This document shows positions 37,501 to 49,128 of a stretch of 64,000 bases of DNA, one piece after another; position 1 is the first letter of the stretch; the number at the start of each line of letters is the position of its first letter. The DNA lies in the NCBI GenBank assembly GCA_963170055.1, contig CAUJGJ010000242.1, forward strand, positions 7,023,359-7,087,358. Reading direction: 5' to 3'. The notes under the pieces are model-generated. The model was not told where the DNA came from and did no database searches. It worked only from the letters and a program-made list of their open reading frames with translations. The DNA is from Halisarca cf. caerulea (lineage: Eukaryota > Porifera > Demospongiae > Chondrillida > Halisarcidae). A program made the position numbers and the translations under genes.

Positions 37501-40138
37501 CACAACATATATACAGTAATTGGAAGGATAGGTGGGAAGAATATTTGGTAAATTTGACATGACAAAAAGTGTCTGTTAGAATTTTAAATTTTGGCACATT
37601 GGAACTACGTATGCTATTTCTCCATCAGTCTGCTACAATAAGTAACCCACCACCACCAGCTGTACAGTACAAACCACACCAATAGGTAACTTACAGATGC
37701 TCCAATGAACTCGTCTTTGATGGAATGGCTATACAGACTAGAAGTGAGATGAGGCAAATGACTTCTACCAAAATAAGTAAAATCACTCCTTTTAAGTTCA
37801 GTATCAAGAGCTCTTGCTGCCAACCACATAGCATCATATCCATGGGTGGCATCCAAAAAGTAGCCACTAACATCTCCGGATGTGTTCTTGCAAAAATTGC
37901 CATAAGGGACAGTTTCCCTGCACTTGATATAATATTCCTCTTCATATTTCCCCTTTGTCTGTAGGAGATGTAGAAAAGTCACTTATGCATGTCAACTATG
38001 TGTAGGCACATACACAACATACTGTACACATAAAATTTGTTACACATAAATAAATCATAGATCAGCTAGACCATAAACAGTGACAAAAAAACAATCCAGT
38101 ATACTCACAATATCTCCAACAATATGTTCAGTTTCCCTTCTGTTAAAGCGAGGGTACCTGGTCATAATAATGGCTCGATTGAACATTTCTTTCAGCTCCT
38201 CGGAAGTGCAGTCATTGTAAGCACTACCATTGTAAGACAAATTTGAGCTTCTATTAACAAAGGACTCCTCCCATACATTCTCCGGATACCATCCAAATAT
38301 GATCCAAGCATATTCGTGGATCCTTGATTTAGCTTTCCTGTACACCTGTCGTATGAGCAGCAAAAAATAACTGACAAGATGCATAGAAGAATATGTGAGA
38401 AAGAATATGTGAGAAATGAATCAAGAACACATGTAAGCAGGGCACCAATTAACGTGACACACACAATTCACCAACCTGACACATAACCTCCTTTCCATGT
38501 CCAGAGTAGCTGTTCAAGAACACAACACGGCCACTTGATGCCTGGCAGCAATATATTATTTTAATATTATATGAAATTATATGCACATGAAAAGTTTTAG
38601 CCACATTTCCATACACAGTAAACCAGTGTACCAAATGTACACATCCCTTGCTATCAAAATGCAACTCACTAGCAGACTATCAACTGCTTTACTGGGATTG
38701 TGGTTTTGAGGATAGCTCCCACTGTGAATGACAGATAGTCTGCCATTTGCTTTAATACTATCTAATATTGCCTCACGGGTCTAAGTAGAACAAAATACGT
38801 ACACATCATGAATGCATAGTATTACATAATAATAATATAGTATAATACAAATAATATACTTAGTTACAGTTGAACAAATCATCCACTTAACATCAAACAC
38901 TGTAGGACTCACTTACCAGGGTAAATAGTTCATGTTCTTCCGTGATAATGGCCAAATGTCTCCAATCAAATGCATTCATGACAGCCACTATCCCAGGAGC
39001 AATCTCATTCTCAGGAGGCACAAGTCTCACAAATGTCTTATATGTCTTGCTATCTGACAGGCGAGGTGAGGCGGCAAAGGGTGATATCTACAAAAATGAG
39101 CAGAATACTGGTCCAGAAGTACATATGCAGAGCCAAAATACTGAAGTATACATAGAATATAATACAGTCTTTCTTGGAGAATATTCAGAGGATCATTGAG
39201 AAGACAACCCTCAGTTATGGTATGTAACTGAGGCATCCACAAAAACTAACCTTGCATGATGGTTAATTGACTAAGACTCCCCGTATAAGTGCCAGTTAGG
39301 GTTAAACTACATAGTCATGGTTTGTAATTTATACTCTTGCCCAACATTATATGAATGAAACATTACTTGAGTACAATAGTAGCTGTTCGTGTCAGTGAAG
39401 CTTTGGACAGTGTACTCACATGAAAAACATTCCGGGATGAAGCTATTGCAGCCAGTTGCTGAGTACCAACCGAGCAGGCATCTCCAATGACAAAAAGTTT
39501 ATCAAGAGTAGTATTGCAGGAGACAAATTGTTCAATAAACCTGTCTACAGCTTTGTCAGGATCACACTGCATAGGGAATACAAATTAATACAGATTATTA
39601 CAACCTGTTACAGTGTTTACACAGCTAACTTTGCATGACGTATATATATATACAGTGGAAAATGCTTAATATGACACAATTATATTGGTTCCACAAACTT
39701 CTGACCTATTATCTAGTTTGGCATATTAACTAATCTGCCGTAAATAGAAAGGCTATATAATAGTCGTGAATTTGTTTTCAAAAATTGTGGCATAATAAGC
39801 GTTTTGGCATATTAAGTGATGGCATATTAACTGTTTGTCACTGTGTGTACATATTAATGATTAACAAAACACACAGTGTACATTTTGGCCTGTACCTCTG
39901 CTTCAACAACACTGCCGTAGGTGAGATTCCATTCTGGTAAAATGCTGTCATTGGTGTTGATCTTATCTAAAGCAAGCTGAATAGCAGGTATGAAGTGAGC
40001 CCAATTTTGTGAGTTTCCATGTTGAGAAATCATAAGCATAAAGGATAGACTGTTGGTGCTTGAGGCATTCTGATGATCAGCTGAAAAACAGCTTTGGAAG
40101 TTGATGGACAGCGACACTAGAAAACTAAATGCAAGCAT
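34599..40138 (-). CDS. GABA-B-like class C GPCR, copy B
   Basis: Fourteen exons: 39896-40138, 39420-39566, 38917-39087, 38670-38780, 38476-38541, 38109-38345, 37695-37958, 36826-36907, 36646-36720, 36113-36245, 35725-35977, 35378-35506, 34848-35162, 34599-34775. Result: 800 aa, with the same exon count and phases as copy A. The start is the ATG at 40138, which gives a good signal peptide; the open frame continues upstream only from a GTG. The Venus-flytrap domain and seven helices parallel copy A, including FIPAIQLALDKIN, GDACSVGTQ, WIIFGWYPENVW, HGYDAMWLAARAL and LNFVPK. Exons 3, 10, 11 and 12 are almost identical to copy A, whereas exons 1, 7 and 14 differ widely. The cytoplasmic tail (58 aa) holds an Arg-rich ESRRREH patch. 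No cysteine-rich domain. Ligand unknown. Confidence 0.92.
36290..36545 (+). repeat. dispersed repeat related to a retroelement relic
   Basis: In intron 9 of receptor copy B. It shares ordered landmarks, inverted, with 58160-58415: catgctaagaatgat, ttgaggtcaagggcc and ctgcttgttcacc. The other copy borders a decayed reverse transcriptase, so this piece is probably a fragment of the same element family. Confidence 0.75.
37294..37484. mobile_element. MITE, TA-CTGT end type
   Basis: In intron 7 of receptor copy B. The left end is atactgtaaacgctggttgt; the right in reverse complement is atactgtgaacggtggttat. About 190 bp. 'gtgcttaa' and 'gcgcctaa' motifs recur inside. Non-coding. Confidence 0.85.
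39651..39845. mobile_element. MITE, TA-CAGT end type
   Basis: In intron 1 of receptor copy B. The left end is tacagtggaaaatgcttaat; the right in reverse complement is acagtgacaaacagttaata. 'ggcatattaa' is repeated several times near the right end. Confidence 0.8.
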
Positions 40139-42204
40139 TGCATATACCAGTATCACTTAGACCAGAAAGAGCAATCAAACTGGTATTTTCGTAAACTACT
40201 AACAGTATTTATAGGTACTGAGCTCAGACAAAAAGTTTCGAACTCAGCGGACCTTTTCCTATACATTATAAAGCTGGGCAACAAGTACAATGCATTCGTA
40301 CTGATACAATGAAAGTTTAAGAGACATCGATAGGTCATTAGTGCAATTGGACCTATACATAGTCTCCAATTAGACTTTTGAAATACCCAATTTAAAATTG
40401 GAGTGATAGAAATGAGGTTAATTACCACTTTCTTGAATTTACATACAATGAAATGATCTATACTGATGTAACAAGCCCTGTATATTATTATTCACTGACT
40501 AAATCAATCTGTGCTCATGGTATAGTACACTATTTACAAGAGAATTCCATGAACAGCCAGTACAATAGACCCTTACACAGTAGGTCATAGGTCACCATGC
40601 ATGTACGCGCAGTCTCTACATGCCGTTCGTTCTTTTGGATTCAAGGCCAGTGTACTTATAGAGTTTCATGGTTGGGTCAGTTTTAGTAGAGGCCAACTAC
40701 TCCAGGCTGGAGGGCCCTCATAATACATTGACTGGTTAATGATATAGTTCATCATGTGTATACTATAAAATATAAATGGAAATGTAAGCAAATAAATAGC
40801 TTGATGATGGATTCCTAATCAATTAAAATGCATCATGTATTTGCCTACAATGCACAATCCAAATTCATCATAGTACTTTCAGAAGATAATACAAGAGCAT
40901 TTTATCTGAAAACATGATACTGACAGGAGAAAAGTACTCTTTCCTATACGTAGAAGATAGACTAGAAATTTAAGGTAAGTGTGGGCCTAACTGGCTACAG
41001 GTAGAAAACAAAGAGCTCCACGCAATGCCTAATGTGTAGATTGGACAAAAATACTGTATTCTTGATGTATGGCTAAGGTGAACATCGAAGGGCAAGGTAT
41101 ACATGAAAATTGCTGGCAGGCTTATAAGATCCTTCGGTGAATAGTGTGCAGTATTATATACCTAGTGTTATAATGAGGGCTAACTTTCCTCAATTACACC
41201 CATGTCATTCTTTGTACACCAGTCCATAGAGCATACTGCACCCAAGCACCCTCAAGAAGTTAGTTGTCATATGGACATATAAAGTGCTTGAGTCATTTGC
41301 AATTGGGTGCAAAGCACCTGAGGGCAAGTGCAATGAAGAGCACTTGTTGTAATACAGCTGGACATGCAATAACTATTGCAGGAAAGAACAAAAATATCAC
41401 CTAAAGTCCAAACCAAGCTATTGTAACATTGCATTGGACAAATGAAGTATGAATACACAGGAATGACAAGATCGAAGCTGGTTAAACTGGCAATTAACAC
41501 CTAAAGAACCCTTGAGTTACACAGATGCCATCCTGTGATGCTATTTGTCATGCAGGGAAGTCACCAGAAAATAAGTGAAGAGTATCAAGTGCCGTTATGT
41601 AGCAGAACATTATTCACTTATAATTATTCACATTATATTGCTACACTAAAATCATTTTGGTCTTACTAATAGTGTTACAGTAACATAAGATTTTGTTCAC
41701 CAAAAACAGTGAAAGCATAGATAGGTAGAATAAGAGCAGTGCAGCAGAAAGGTGACAAAATGACGTCATTGTATAAAAAATGAGTTGAAAGCGTGGTCTG
41801 GGTTACACAAGACTAACCTTTAGCTCACTATAGTGTGTGCAGGAATAAAGCAGGATTGGTTTACTTATATTTCAGGAATGGCTGAAATTCTAAGCACGGC
41901 ACTGCACCACTCTACCAGACTTTAGTGACTTCCCTGTAGGGAGTTAATGCCATACAAATCATACATAGGGTAACTTAGGTTAGGTATAGATGTATTTATG
42001 GGTTAGGTAAGCTTATTTTACCTGTGAGGGCCTATAGCCAATGACTACTATTTCCTAAGTACCCAGGAAATGTCATACCTATAGCATGCACAATGTGATA
42101 TAGGTCTATATACCAAGTAAAACAAAACGTATACAAATCATGAAATGCATATTTCATACTGAAACAAACATGTACATACACGTGAAGCTATACTCATATA
42201 TTCA
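40139..42204. other. intergenic, repeat fragments and CRE/TATA motif
   Basis: Upstream of receptor copy B and downstream of the acetyltransferase. A fragment of the 32.6-kb element family lies near 41305-41385. TGACGTCA (41761-41768) is followed three bases later by tataaaa (41772-41778). No coding exon recognised. Confidence 0.5.
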
Positions 42205-42747
42205 CTAAACTTCTGATGTAAATTTGTACATTAACATGTCACAACGAGCTGTTTCTACTCCATCCACTTCTTTGTACCCAGCCTTCTTGTACATTATGCA
42301 AGCCTCTTTCAAAACCGAAGCTGTTTCTAGGTATATCATGTCATAACCTTTCTTCTTAATTCGTCTCTCCATTAACAGTAGCAAAGTTTTGCCTAAACCC
42401 TTCCCCCTTACATCCGGAAGAAGGTACATCTTACGTATTTCAACGCATTTGCCCTTTCTTTGACTCTCATAAAAAGCTGACGACCCAACGATTTCTCCTT
42501 GGATATTTTGCACAACCCAAAATTCTCCTCGTTTGCCGTTAAAATAGTATTCCTCAACTAAAGCTGCATCTTCATCTGCTCCGTTAGGTTCATAGTTAAG
42601 TCCATAGCTTTCTAAAATTGATTTAATAAGAGTACAAACTGCCTCTCGATCCTCAGGTCGCCACAATCTGCACACATACTGTCCTGGTATGAGCACCACA
42701 GGCTCAGCCTCCGAAAGCTCAAAATTCCAGTCGTGTGTATCCGCCAT
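42205..42747 (-). CDS. GNAT-family N-acetyltransferase, intronless
   Basis: Single-exon gene of 180 aa. The start is the ATG at 42747 in an AAAATGG context; the frame upstream has only TTG. The GNAT fold is clear. An N-terminal strand (YVCRLWRPEDREAV) leads to FWVVQ and EIVGSSAFY, then the acetyl-CoA-binding motif EIRKMYLLPDVRGKGLGK, with the R-x-x-G-x-G signature at 114-119. C-terminal YLETASVLKEACIMYKKAGY is the usual motif B end. Members acetylate amines on small molecules or proteins; the substrate here cannot be told. It is a stand-alone domain without targeting signals, so probably cytosolic or nuclear. It is the only intronless gene here, so retroposition or a bacterial origin is possible. 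It shares a 112-bp promoter with CEP78. Confidence 0.9.
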   Translation of the reverse strand: MADTHDWNFELSEAEPVVLIPGQYVCRLWRPEDREAVCTLIKSILESYGLNYEPNGADEDAALVEEYYFNGKRGEFWVVQNIQGEIVGSSAFYESQRKGKCVEIRKMYLLPDVRGKGLGKTLLLLMERRIKKKGYDMIYLETASVLKEACIMYKKAGYKEVDGVETARCDMLMYKFTSEV

Positions 42748-42859
42748 TTTGTACAATCACGTGCAGACTGGCCGCGATAGACTGATTGAGGATGTATTCT
42801 ATTATGGCGGTTAGCCGATAGCTGCTGGAGGTTTTGTACAGTATCATCTGCTGTAGGTA
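42748..42859. promoter_or_regulatory. bidirectional promoter, GNAT / CEP78
   Basis: Only 112 bp separate the two divergent ATGs. The interval holds a CACGTG E-box (42758-42763), and gatggcgg/atggcgg-like motifs lie at or near the ATG of the GNAT gene and again at 42803-42811. No TATA box is obvious. Both 5' UTRs must be very short or overlap. Confidence 0.7.
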
Positions 42860-44969
42860 ATGGAGGCAGTCTTGATTCGTCAGAAGGGAGCAATAAACTT
42901 TGTTTCATACTACGAAAGTCTTTGCGCCCTTGAGAACGTATGTCCTATTCAACAGATAAGAACAAGTTCCAAAGATGGAAAACTTGAATGCACTTGTGAC
43001 AGGCTGCGAAGAGCCGATTGGCATCCGCTAACCACTGCTCTAAAGGTAAACAAGTCTCTAAAGGAAGTTAAACTGAAAGTGAAATGGAAGCATCTATATG
43101 CCTGTGGTGAGATTCTTTCATGCATTTAAAAGTGTATGTGTCAGTAAGCATAATATTGCATAGTAGCTAGCTAGTTAGCTGTTAGTTTTTGTTGTTTTGA
43201 CCGAGGTTTTGATCATAGATACTATGAATAAACATTCTTCGAGAATAAACATTCTTTGAAAAGTCAAGAAGTGCTAAATCAACAAACATGTATCTACAAC
43301 TCTCCCAAACACTTATTGCTAAAACTAACAAAAGTCCTTTGTGGAGACCCCACTTCTGAAACCATGCTGGCTTGGAAAAAGGAATGCTATTCTCTTGTGA
43401 TTACGTACTTGTAGAGTTGACCATGCTTTAGCTTCTCAAAAGCTATAACAGCAGCTGGTGTCAGTGTAGACCGTCAGTATGTGTCTGTGTAAGCATTATG
43501 AAATTTTATTGGAACAACTCCATCATAGATTGTTGCATCGTATCATAGTTGTGCCTATATATGTGTTGCATCAGGGACTGGAATGCAATACAGGCACACT
43601 TGGGCTATCTAACAAAATGTTTAGGACAAAAATTGCTGGATAAACCAGACTGCTGAATGAGTTTGGCAAATATATTTGTAGCAAGAGGTTCTCTTGTCAC
43701 ATTTTATGTCAAACCAGGATAGTTTATTACATCATAGTCATAATGGAAATTACATCAGCTACAGAGTACCATTTCCATTGGAATATGGTACTTTTGTTCA
43801 GCAGCAAGTATGACATTACTTCTCTTATACTGTATTGTTCTTTCTGTCCTACTTTTATAGGTAAAATGGACTTCAAGGCTCCAAAACTAAAATCATCACC
43901 AATTCACGAAAAGGATGTACGATATGACTTAATGAAGTGAGCAATCTTTTATTGTGTACCTTGGATTGTGCACTGAATCTCAACCATCAATAATTGCGTG
44001 TTCTGACTGATTTTTGCTTCCTTGCTAATTAGAGCCATAAAATCATGCTTGCTAGTTACAACATCATTGTCTGTCTTACGATTGGAAGGAATTGTAGTGA
44101 CTAAAGCTGATCTATCATGTCTTTCAAAGGTATGTTTGTGCGATGTACTATGTTTTGATCATTTACGTACGTACCAATAAGAAGTACAGCATGTATCTAT
44201 GCTACCTAAAGGGTTTGATGAAGAATACAACTCTGTCCACAATCTCTTTCTGTGGATCATCAATTGGTGATGATGGAGTTCACAGTATGTATTACGTATG
44301 TTGTCCTATGGATTAATGTCACAATATTTGATCTGTTGTATAATGATTTCATTTCTGTAGTTGTATGCCAATCTCTGAAAAATTCTTTAAATATTGAATG
44401 GTTGGACTTCACCTCTTGTAATATCAGTCATCATGGAGCATGTGTGATTGCTGACTTGATTAAGGTAAATTTTGTATAATATACTTTTGACAAAGCATTG
44501 CTGCTAAATTTCTCTGTCATATTTTAGCAACATGGTCTACTACGCTACTGTGATGCCTGGAAAGACAGCTTAAGACAGTGTGAGCCTAATTTCAGCAGTA
44601 TGTCTGGCCTTCGTAGAGTGACTCTTAACCTCAACAAGAACATTGGAGACACAGGGCTGAGAAGCCTTGCTGATAGCCTCAGAGATGATTTGTGGATAAA
44701 TGGTATGTATGAATAAAGTTTTTCTACCCTAGTGTTCATATATCAATTTGTCTGCACTGTAGCCATGGACCTGCAGACTTGTGGCATAACATCAGATGGA
44801 GCTAGATATGTGATTGGTGCTTTGAAATGGAATAAAGCAGTTTCTGTATGTGACTTAAGAGCTAATGAGCTTATAGGTAAGTTAGGAAATTGTGGTTGGC
44901 CGGAATTTGTGTGTGCAACTGTAGCAGTGTTGAGGGAATTATGTACATCTGTGTATGTGTGTTTGTTAT

Positions 44970-45024
<55 letters not shown>

Positions 45025-46238
45025 TGTGATATTAGTAAACCAATTCTTGTGTCCCAATTAAGATTTGTTGTGGGCCCTGGCCCCCATGACCGTTTTTGAT
45101 GAATGTTTTCTAATGCAGAAGTTTCATTTTAGGGGAGGGGTCCCTTGCAAACTCTGTGTCTCCCTTGACAGTTTACTATGTAGCTTACACATGCATAGAC
45201 GATCTACTGTAAGCATATATATATGCTTACATATATACATATATATATATGCTTACTTATGTAGCAAAAATGTAGCCTCAAATGCCACATTGTTGGGTTT
45301 ATTCCTGCCCATGTCCACCTCTGTGGCCTATTTATTCAAAAGTGACAGCGGAGGAAGTGGAGTGGTAACGACACTACCACCTTGCAATGACTAGAAGCAA
45401 GATTTGCTTTGGAGACCATATTCCCACACTCTGGAATGTACCTTCACAATTGCACATACAATAATATCTCCCTCTCTAATGCCACCATAGTCATGTATGC
45501 TGTCAATATACTGTCCTATTCCCCGGCCCTCACGATTGTCAAAGGTGTAGGAACCATGGGCTGCACATGAATTGCACCTGAAATTTAATGAGCCCCCCAC
45601 CCACCCCCCCCCCCCCCCCCCCACCCCCATATAAGTCATTCCTACGCCAATCAATTTGTCCTAATGAAACCCTGGTACCTCCTGAACAACTTTACTTTGT
45701 AACTATTTATGCACTGAATGACTAACTAACCCAAAGATGAACAATTATTTTAGGAAGTATTCAAATAAAATGTACGTAGACTGTAGCTAGTAATCGTGAT
45801 TATCAGGTTTTTAGTAGTACATAATTATTGTATTCTCTTTCAACCAGACATCTGTATTAGAAGTGATGTTCTATTTTACTGCGCATTGTGAGCAATGTAC
45901 AGTGATGACAAGATGTAGTGTCGGTATGATTTTATATCCAATATTCAAACCTCTCACTTGTATTAGATGACGATGTTCTTGATGAATTGTGTGATGTTCT
46001 GCAAAATACTTGTCGCAGTGGAGGTGCTACAATGAACAGGTTAGTGGTTTGCATAATCAGCACTGTTGACATCCTCTAGTATGTTCTGTATGTACTTAGT
46101 AGTGTATTTTTTGTCTTTGTTTTTTTCAGTGTATGTAGTGCACAATAGATGCAGGATTTGGAAGCTATTGTACGTATTGCCATTTAATTTGAAAACTAAA
46201 CATCTGACTCAGCATTGAACCCAGGCTGTGTGGTGCAT

Positions 46239-46283
<45 letters not shown>

Positions 46284-48702
46284 GTGTGTCATGTGTGTGT
46301 ATTTGTGTGTGTATGTGTGTGTGTGTGTGTGTGTGTTGTGTGACCATGAGTATAGATTGGTACTTAAAAGTACTGTTCTGACATACTTTGCTGCACTACT
46401 GTATGCTGGATGACAAAGGAATGCAGGGTGGATGTGTCACCTTATTGACTTAGCCTTCTCTAGACCAGTGATTACAAGATGGTTAGACTAGCATTCCTTT
46501 GTCACCTGATAAATGCATGCATATATGCATAGCCAATCTTTAGTAGGTGTGCTGTGAAATTCCATCAAGATTCTATTTTTTTATACACAATTCCTTCTAC
46601 AAACTTCCTTGGTTGTCTGGTATTCTACCCCAATGACTGTTTATGTGGAAAGTCCCATTTTTCAGTTTGAAGCAAACTATTGCCTGCATGGAGTGTGTTC
46701 CAATAACCAATGAAACAAGACTACCCTGAACTACATATGTACTGTTTGTCTGTTACTGCCAGTCTGCACTCATCCACTTGGTGTGAAATTTTTGGCCTGT
46801 TTTTTGTGTACTATATTTAATACGTAGTGGAATGCAGTGTAGTGGGCTAAGAGGCCTATGTAACCTCAACCATATCAGCTTCTGGTGATCGCAATCATAT
46901 TTTCATTGTATTTCACTCCTATTTTCGAATTCTGCAATGGCAACTTGATGCTCGGGTTCCTTGCAAACATTTTTAAAGGAACTGAATCATTTTGTACTAG
47001 ACACTGAACACATTTTAGCACTAGAATAGGATAGAGAAACTTGGCCCTTTGATCTCTCCAATTATCAAATAGCCAGTCATGGGAATATTTTGTCAGGATA
47101 TTGTCCAATGTTCAACCATTAAACAATTGTCCCTGATAATGTACTATATTTATTTATAGGTTGGCTTGTTCATTACTCTATGTACCAATGTTTAGTGTGT
47201 GGTAGTGATAACTGATTGTCACTACAGGTATGAAAGCTTGCCTGTGGAGGTAGAGGAAATCAAAAATAGCATGAAGACATTTGCACCATTTAGTACACAT
47301 AGGCCCTCAGCAAAGCAGTCATCCAGACTGCCCAATACTCTCCATGTGAATTCAAACAGTTACATTAAGAAAGCCAAAGGATTTCCATGGAGGACAGCAG
47401 CCAGAAAGGTGCAACGATGGTTAGTTAAATCATTTTGTGAGATTTTCTCCAAAGTTTTAACTCTCCAATCCTGAGCAGGAAACTGGTTACATCAAGATCA
47501 AGAAATCATAGGCAATATGAACCTCACAGTAACACACCTACCTCCTCCAATACACCCTGTAGTTATCCAAAGGTATGTATGTACAATGTACGTATTTAGT
47601 AATATGACTGTAAGGGTTTCAATTCATATGTTCTGCCATTGTGGATAGGATGTTAAAATTGGAATGGAAGCTTATAAAAGCTTACATGCTGAGCAATCAC
47701 TTGCCATGGCACAGCTGGAATCAAAAATTGCAGATGTAAGCTAGTGTTATAAGCTTGTTGGGAAGTTGTAATTCCACCAAGTCATACTGAACCTATTAAA
47801 TAATATGCTACATATGTACATCCTTTCCAATATTCTGTGGACATAGCTTGAAGAAGAAAACAGGTTGTTAAAGATGGAACTCACTGATCTGAAGTCCAAA
47901 TTGGTATGTGATATTCAAGTGGATTCATTATTGCTTTCTTGAACAGTCTTCCCTCTTGTGCGTGTTCTTTTAGGGCTATTATGAACAAAGGGGAGTGGAT
48001 GATGCTTCTACTTTGGATGAAATTGAGTCATCCATTCAACAATTCCATTCTTTCTTGGACCTACTTCGATCAAAAGGGTATGATATACTTTGTAGCACTG
48101 CACATTTATCCCTGATATGTCCCAGAAGTACCTTTTCTCTTTTCTGTCTTAAGAGTTCAGTATGCTTTGCATAAAGCAGACTGCACTACTCCACTGTACT
48201 TGTACCATCACATTCTGTCACTCCCTGTGAATATAGCAAGGCTAAATGGATACACAGTCCATGTTCCCAAATAAACTGAGACACCACTGATTCCATTGAG
48301 GGTGTCTGTAACACATTGTTTGTTTCTGTATAATCACCACACCTAACCAAAAACATCTGGCTAATACGCATGCAGTGTGCTGCCATAATTTGCCATATTA
48401 TATTCCCTTCCTCTGCCTTAAGTTTTCATCCTTTGGTTTGTTTATGGGACAGGCCAACATGTATGGGGGGAGAGACACATTATTATTCGAATCAAGGAAT
48501 ATACAATGTATTACAAAAGAAAAATACAATTGTAGGTGGATTAATTACAGATGTACTTGAAGTTCTTTTGTTATGTTATAATGTACTATCCAACTATTAT
48601 AGCTTCAATTGTGGTTTCACCCCTCCTCCTTCTCCACGCAGGCTGGAAGACGTTTGTACATTGGTGCAAAAAGGAGACATCGAACAGGTCAATCGTTCGT
48701 GA
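42860..48702 (+). CDS. CEP78: Centrosomal protein 78 (CEP78) homologue
   Basis: Fourteen exons: 42860-43106, 43861-43936, 44033-44129, 44212-44284, 44361-44464, 44528-44702, 44763-44876, 45967-46039, 47228-47419, 47479-47572, 47649-47735, 47847-47903, 47974-48077, 48642-48702. Phases agree, giving 517 aa, shorter than human CEP78 (about 690-720). The N-terminus (YYESLCALENV and CDRLRRADWHPL) and the leucine-rich-repeat region through SLADSLRDDLWI match CEP78. So do the conserved GFPWRTAARK motif, a coiled coil in exons 11-12 and IESSIQQFHSFLDLLRSKG. The long human C-terminal tail is absent. CEP78 is a centriole/ciliary protein that regulates VPRBP-EDD ubiquitin ligase activity (family knowledge). 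Exon 9/10 splicing (gttagt donor) was chosen because it alone keeps the frame open. Confidence 0.92.
44975..45028. repeat. (GT)n microsatellite
   Basis: GT array in CEP78 intron 7. About 200 bp downstream, at 45212-45256, is an AT-rich hairpin built from repeated 'gcttacatatata/tatatatgcttac'. Confidence 0.95.
45598..45627. repeat. poly-C run
   Basis: Interrupted homopolymer C tract in CEP78 intron 7. A likely site of sequencing length error. Confidence 0.9.
46241..46336. repeat. (GT)n microsatellite
   Basis: Imperfect GT array in CEP78 intron 8 with short interruptions (gtcatg, attt, tatg). Confidence 0.95.
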
Positions 48703-48707
48703 CGTCA
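48700..48707. promoter_or_regulatory. CRE/ATF palindrome over the CEP78 stop codon
   Basis: A full TGACGTCA begins at the T of the CEP78 TGA stop. The next gene on the same strand starts 427 bp downstream, so this could be part of its promoter. The motif alone is weak evidence. Confidence 0.3.
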
Positions 48708-49128
48708 TTCGTACTTCACCTGTATTGTGCGTAGGCGGAACTGATAAGTGTCTCCCTGGCATGCTCTGAGGGTGTTGTAATGAAAACTTGGGTGGCTGTT
48801 TGCTTGAATGTAGACTGTAGACAATTTTTGAATCATCGTCAAGATTTTGTTGGACCTGTACTATCGAATTGTCCTCTTCGCAACGTGGAAACTGTGGCCC
48901 GGAGCTGGTGGAGGATAGTTAACAGTAGATTTTCAGTTTCGCATCTCCTCAAGACGGGAAGACAACTAACTAGTCTTAGGTGCGTATTTATAGCGAATCC
49001 CATAAAGTTTTGAGTCACTTTCTACTGTTATAGTATACTGTCCTCGCTCCCGGCGGATCCGAATATCTTTGTTTATCATTTGTGTCGTTATCGATGTCGT
49101 TTCTATATGTTTTATCAAAGCTTATCTA
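48703..49128. other. short spacer between same-strand genes
   Basis: 426 bp between the CEP78 stop and the next start. It must hold the CEP78 poly(A) region and the promoter of the coiled-coil gene. It is GC-richer near 49045-49065 (ctcgctcccggcgg). A 77-codon frame at 48780-49013 has no recognisable content. Confidence 0.5.

Noticed and set aside
48780..49013. 77-codon plus-strand frame after CEP78
   Set aside because: No homology recognised. It falls in the spacer that must hold the next promoter.
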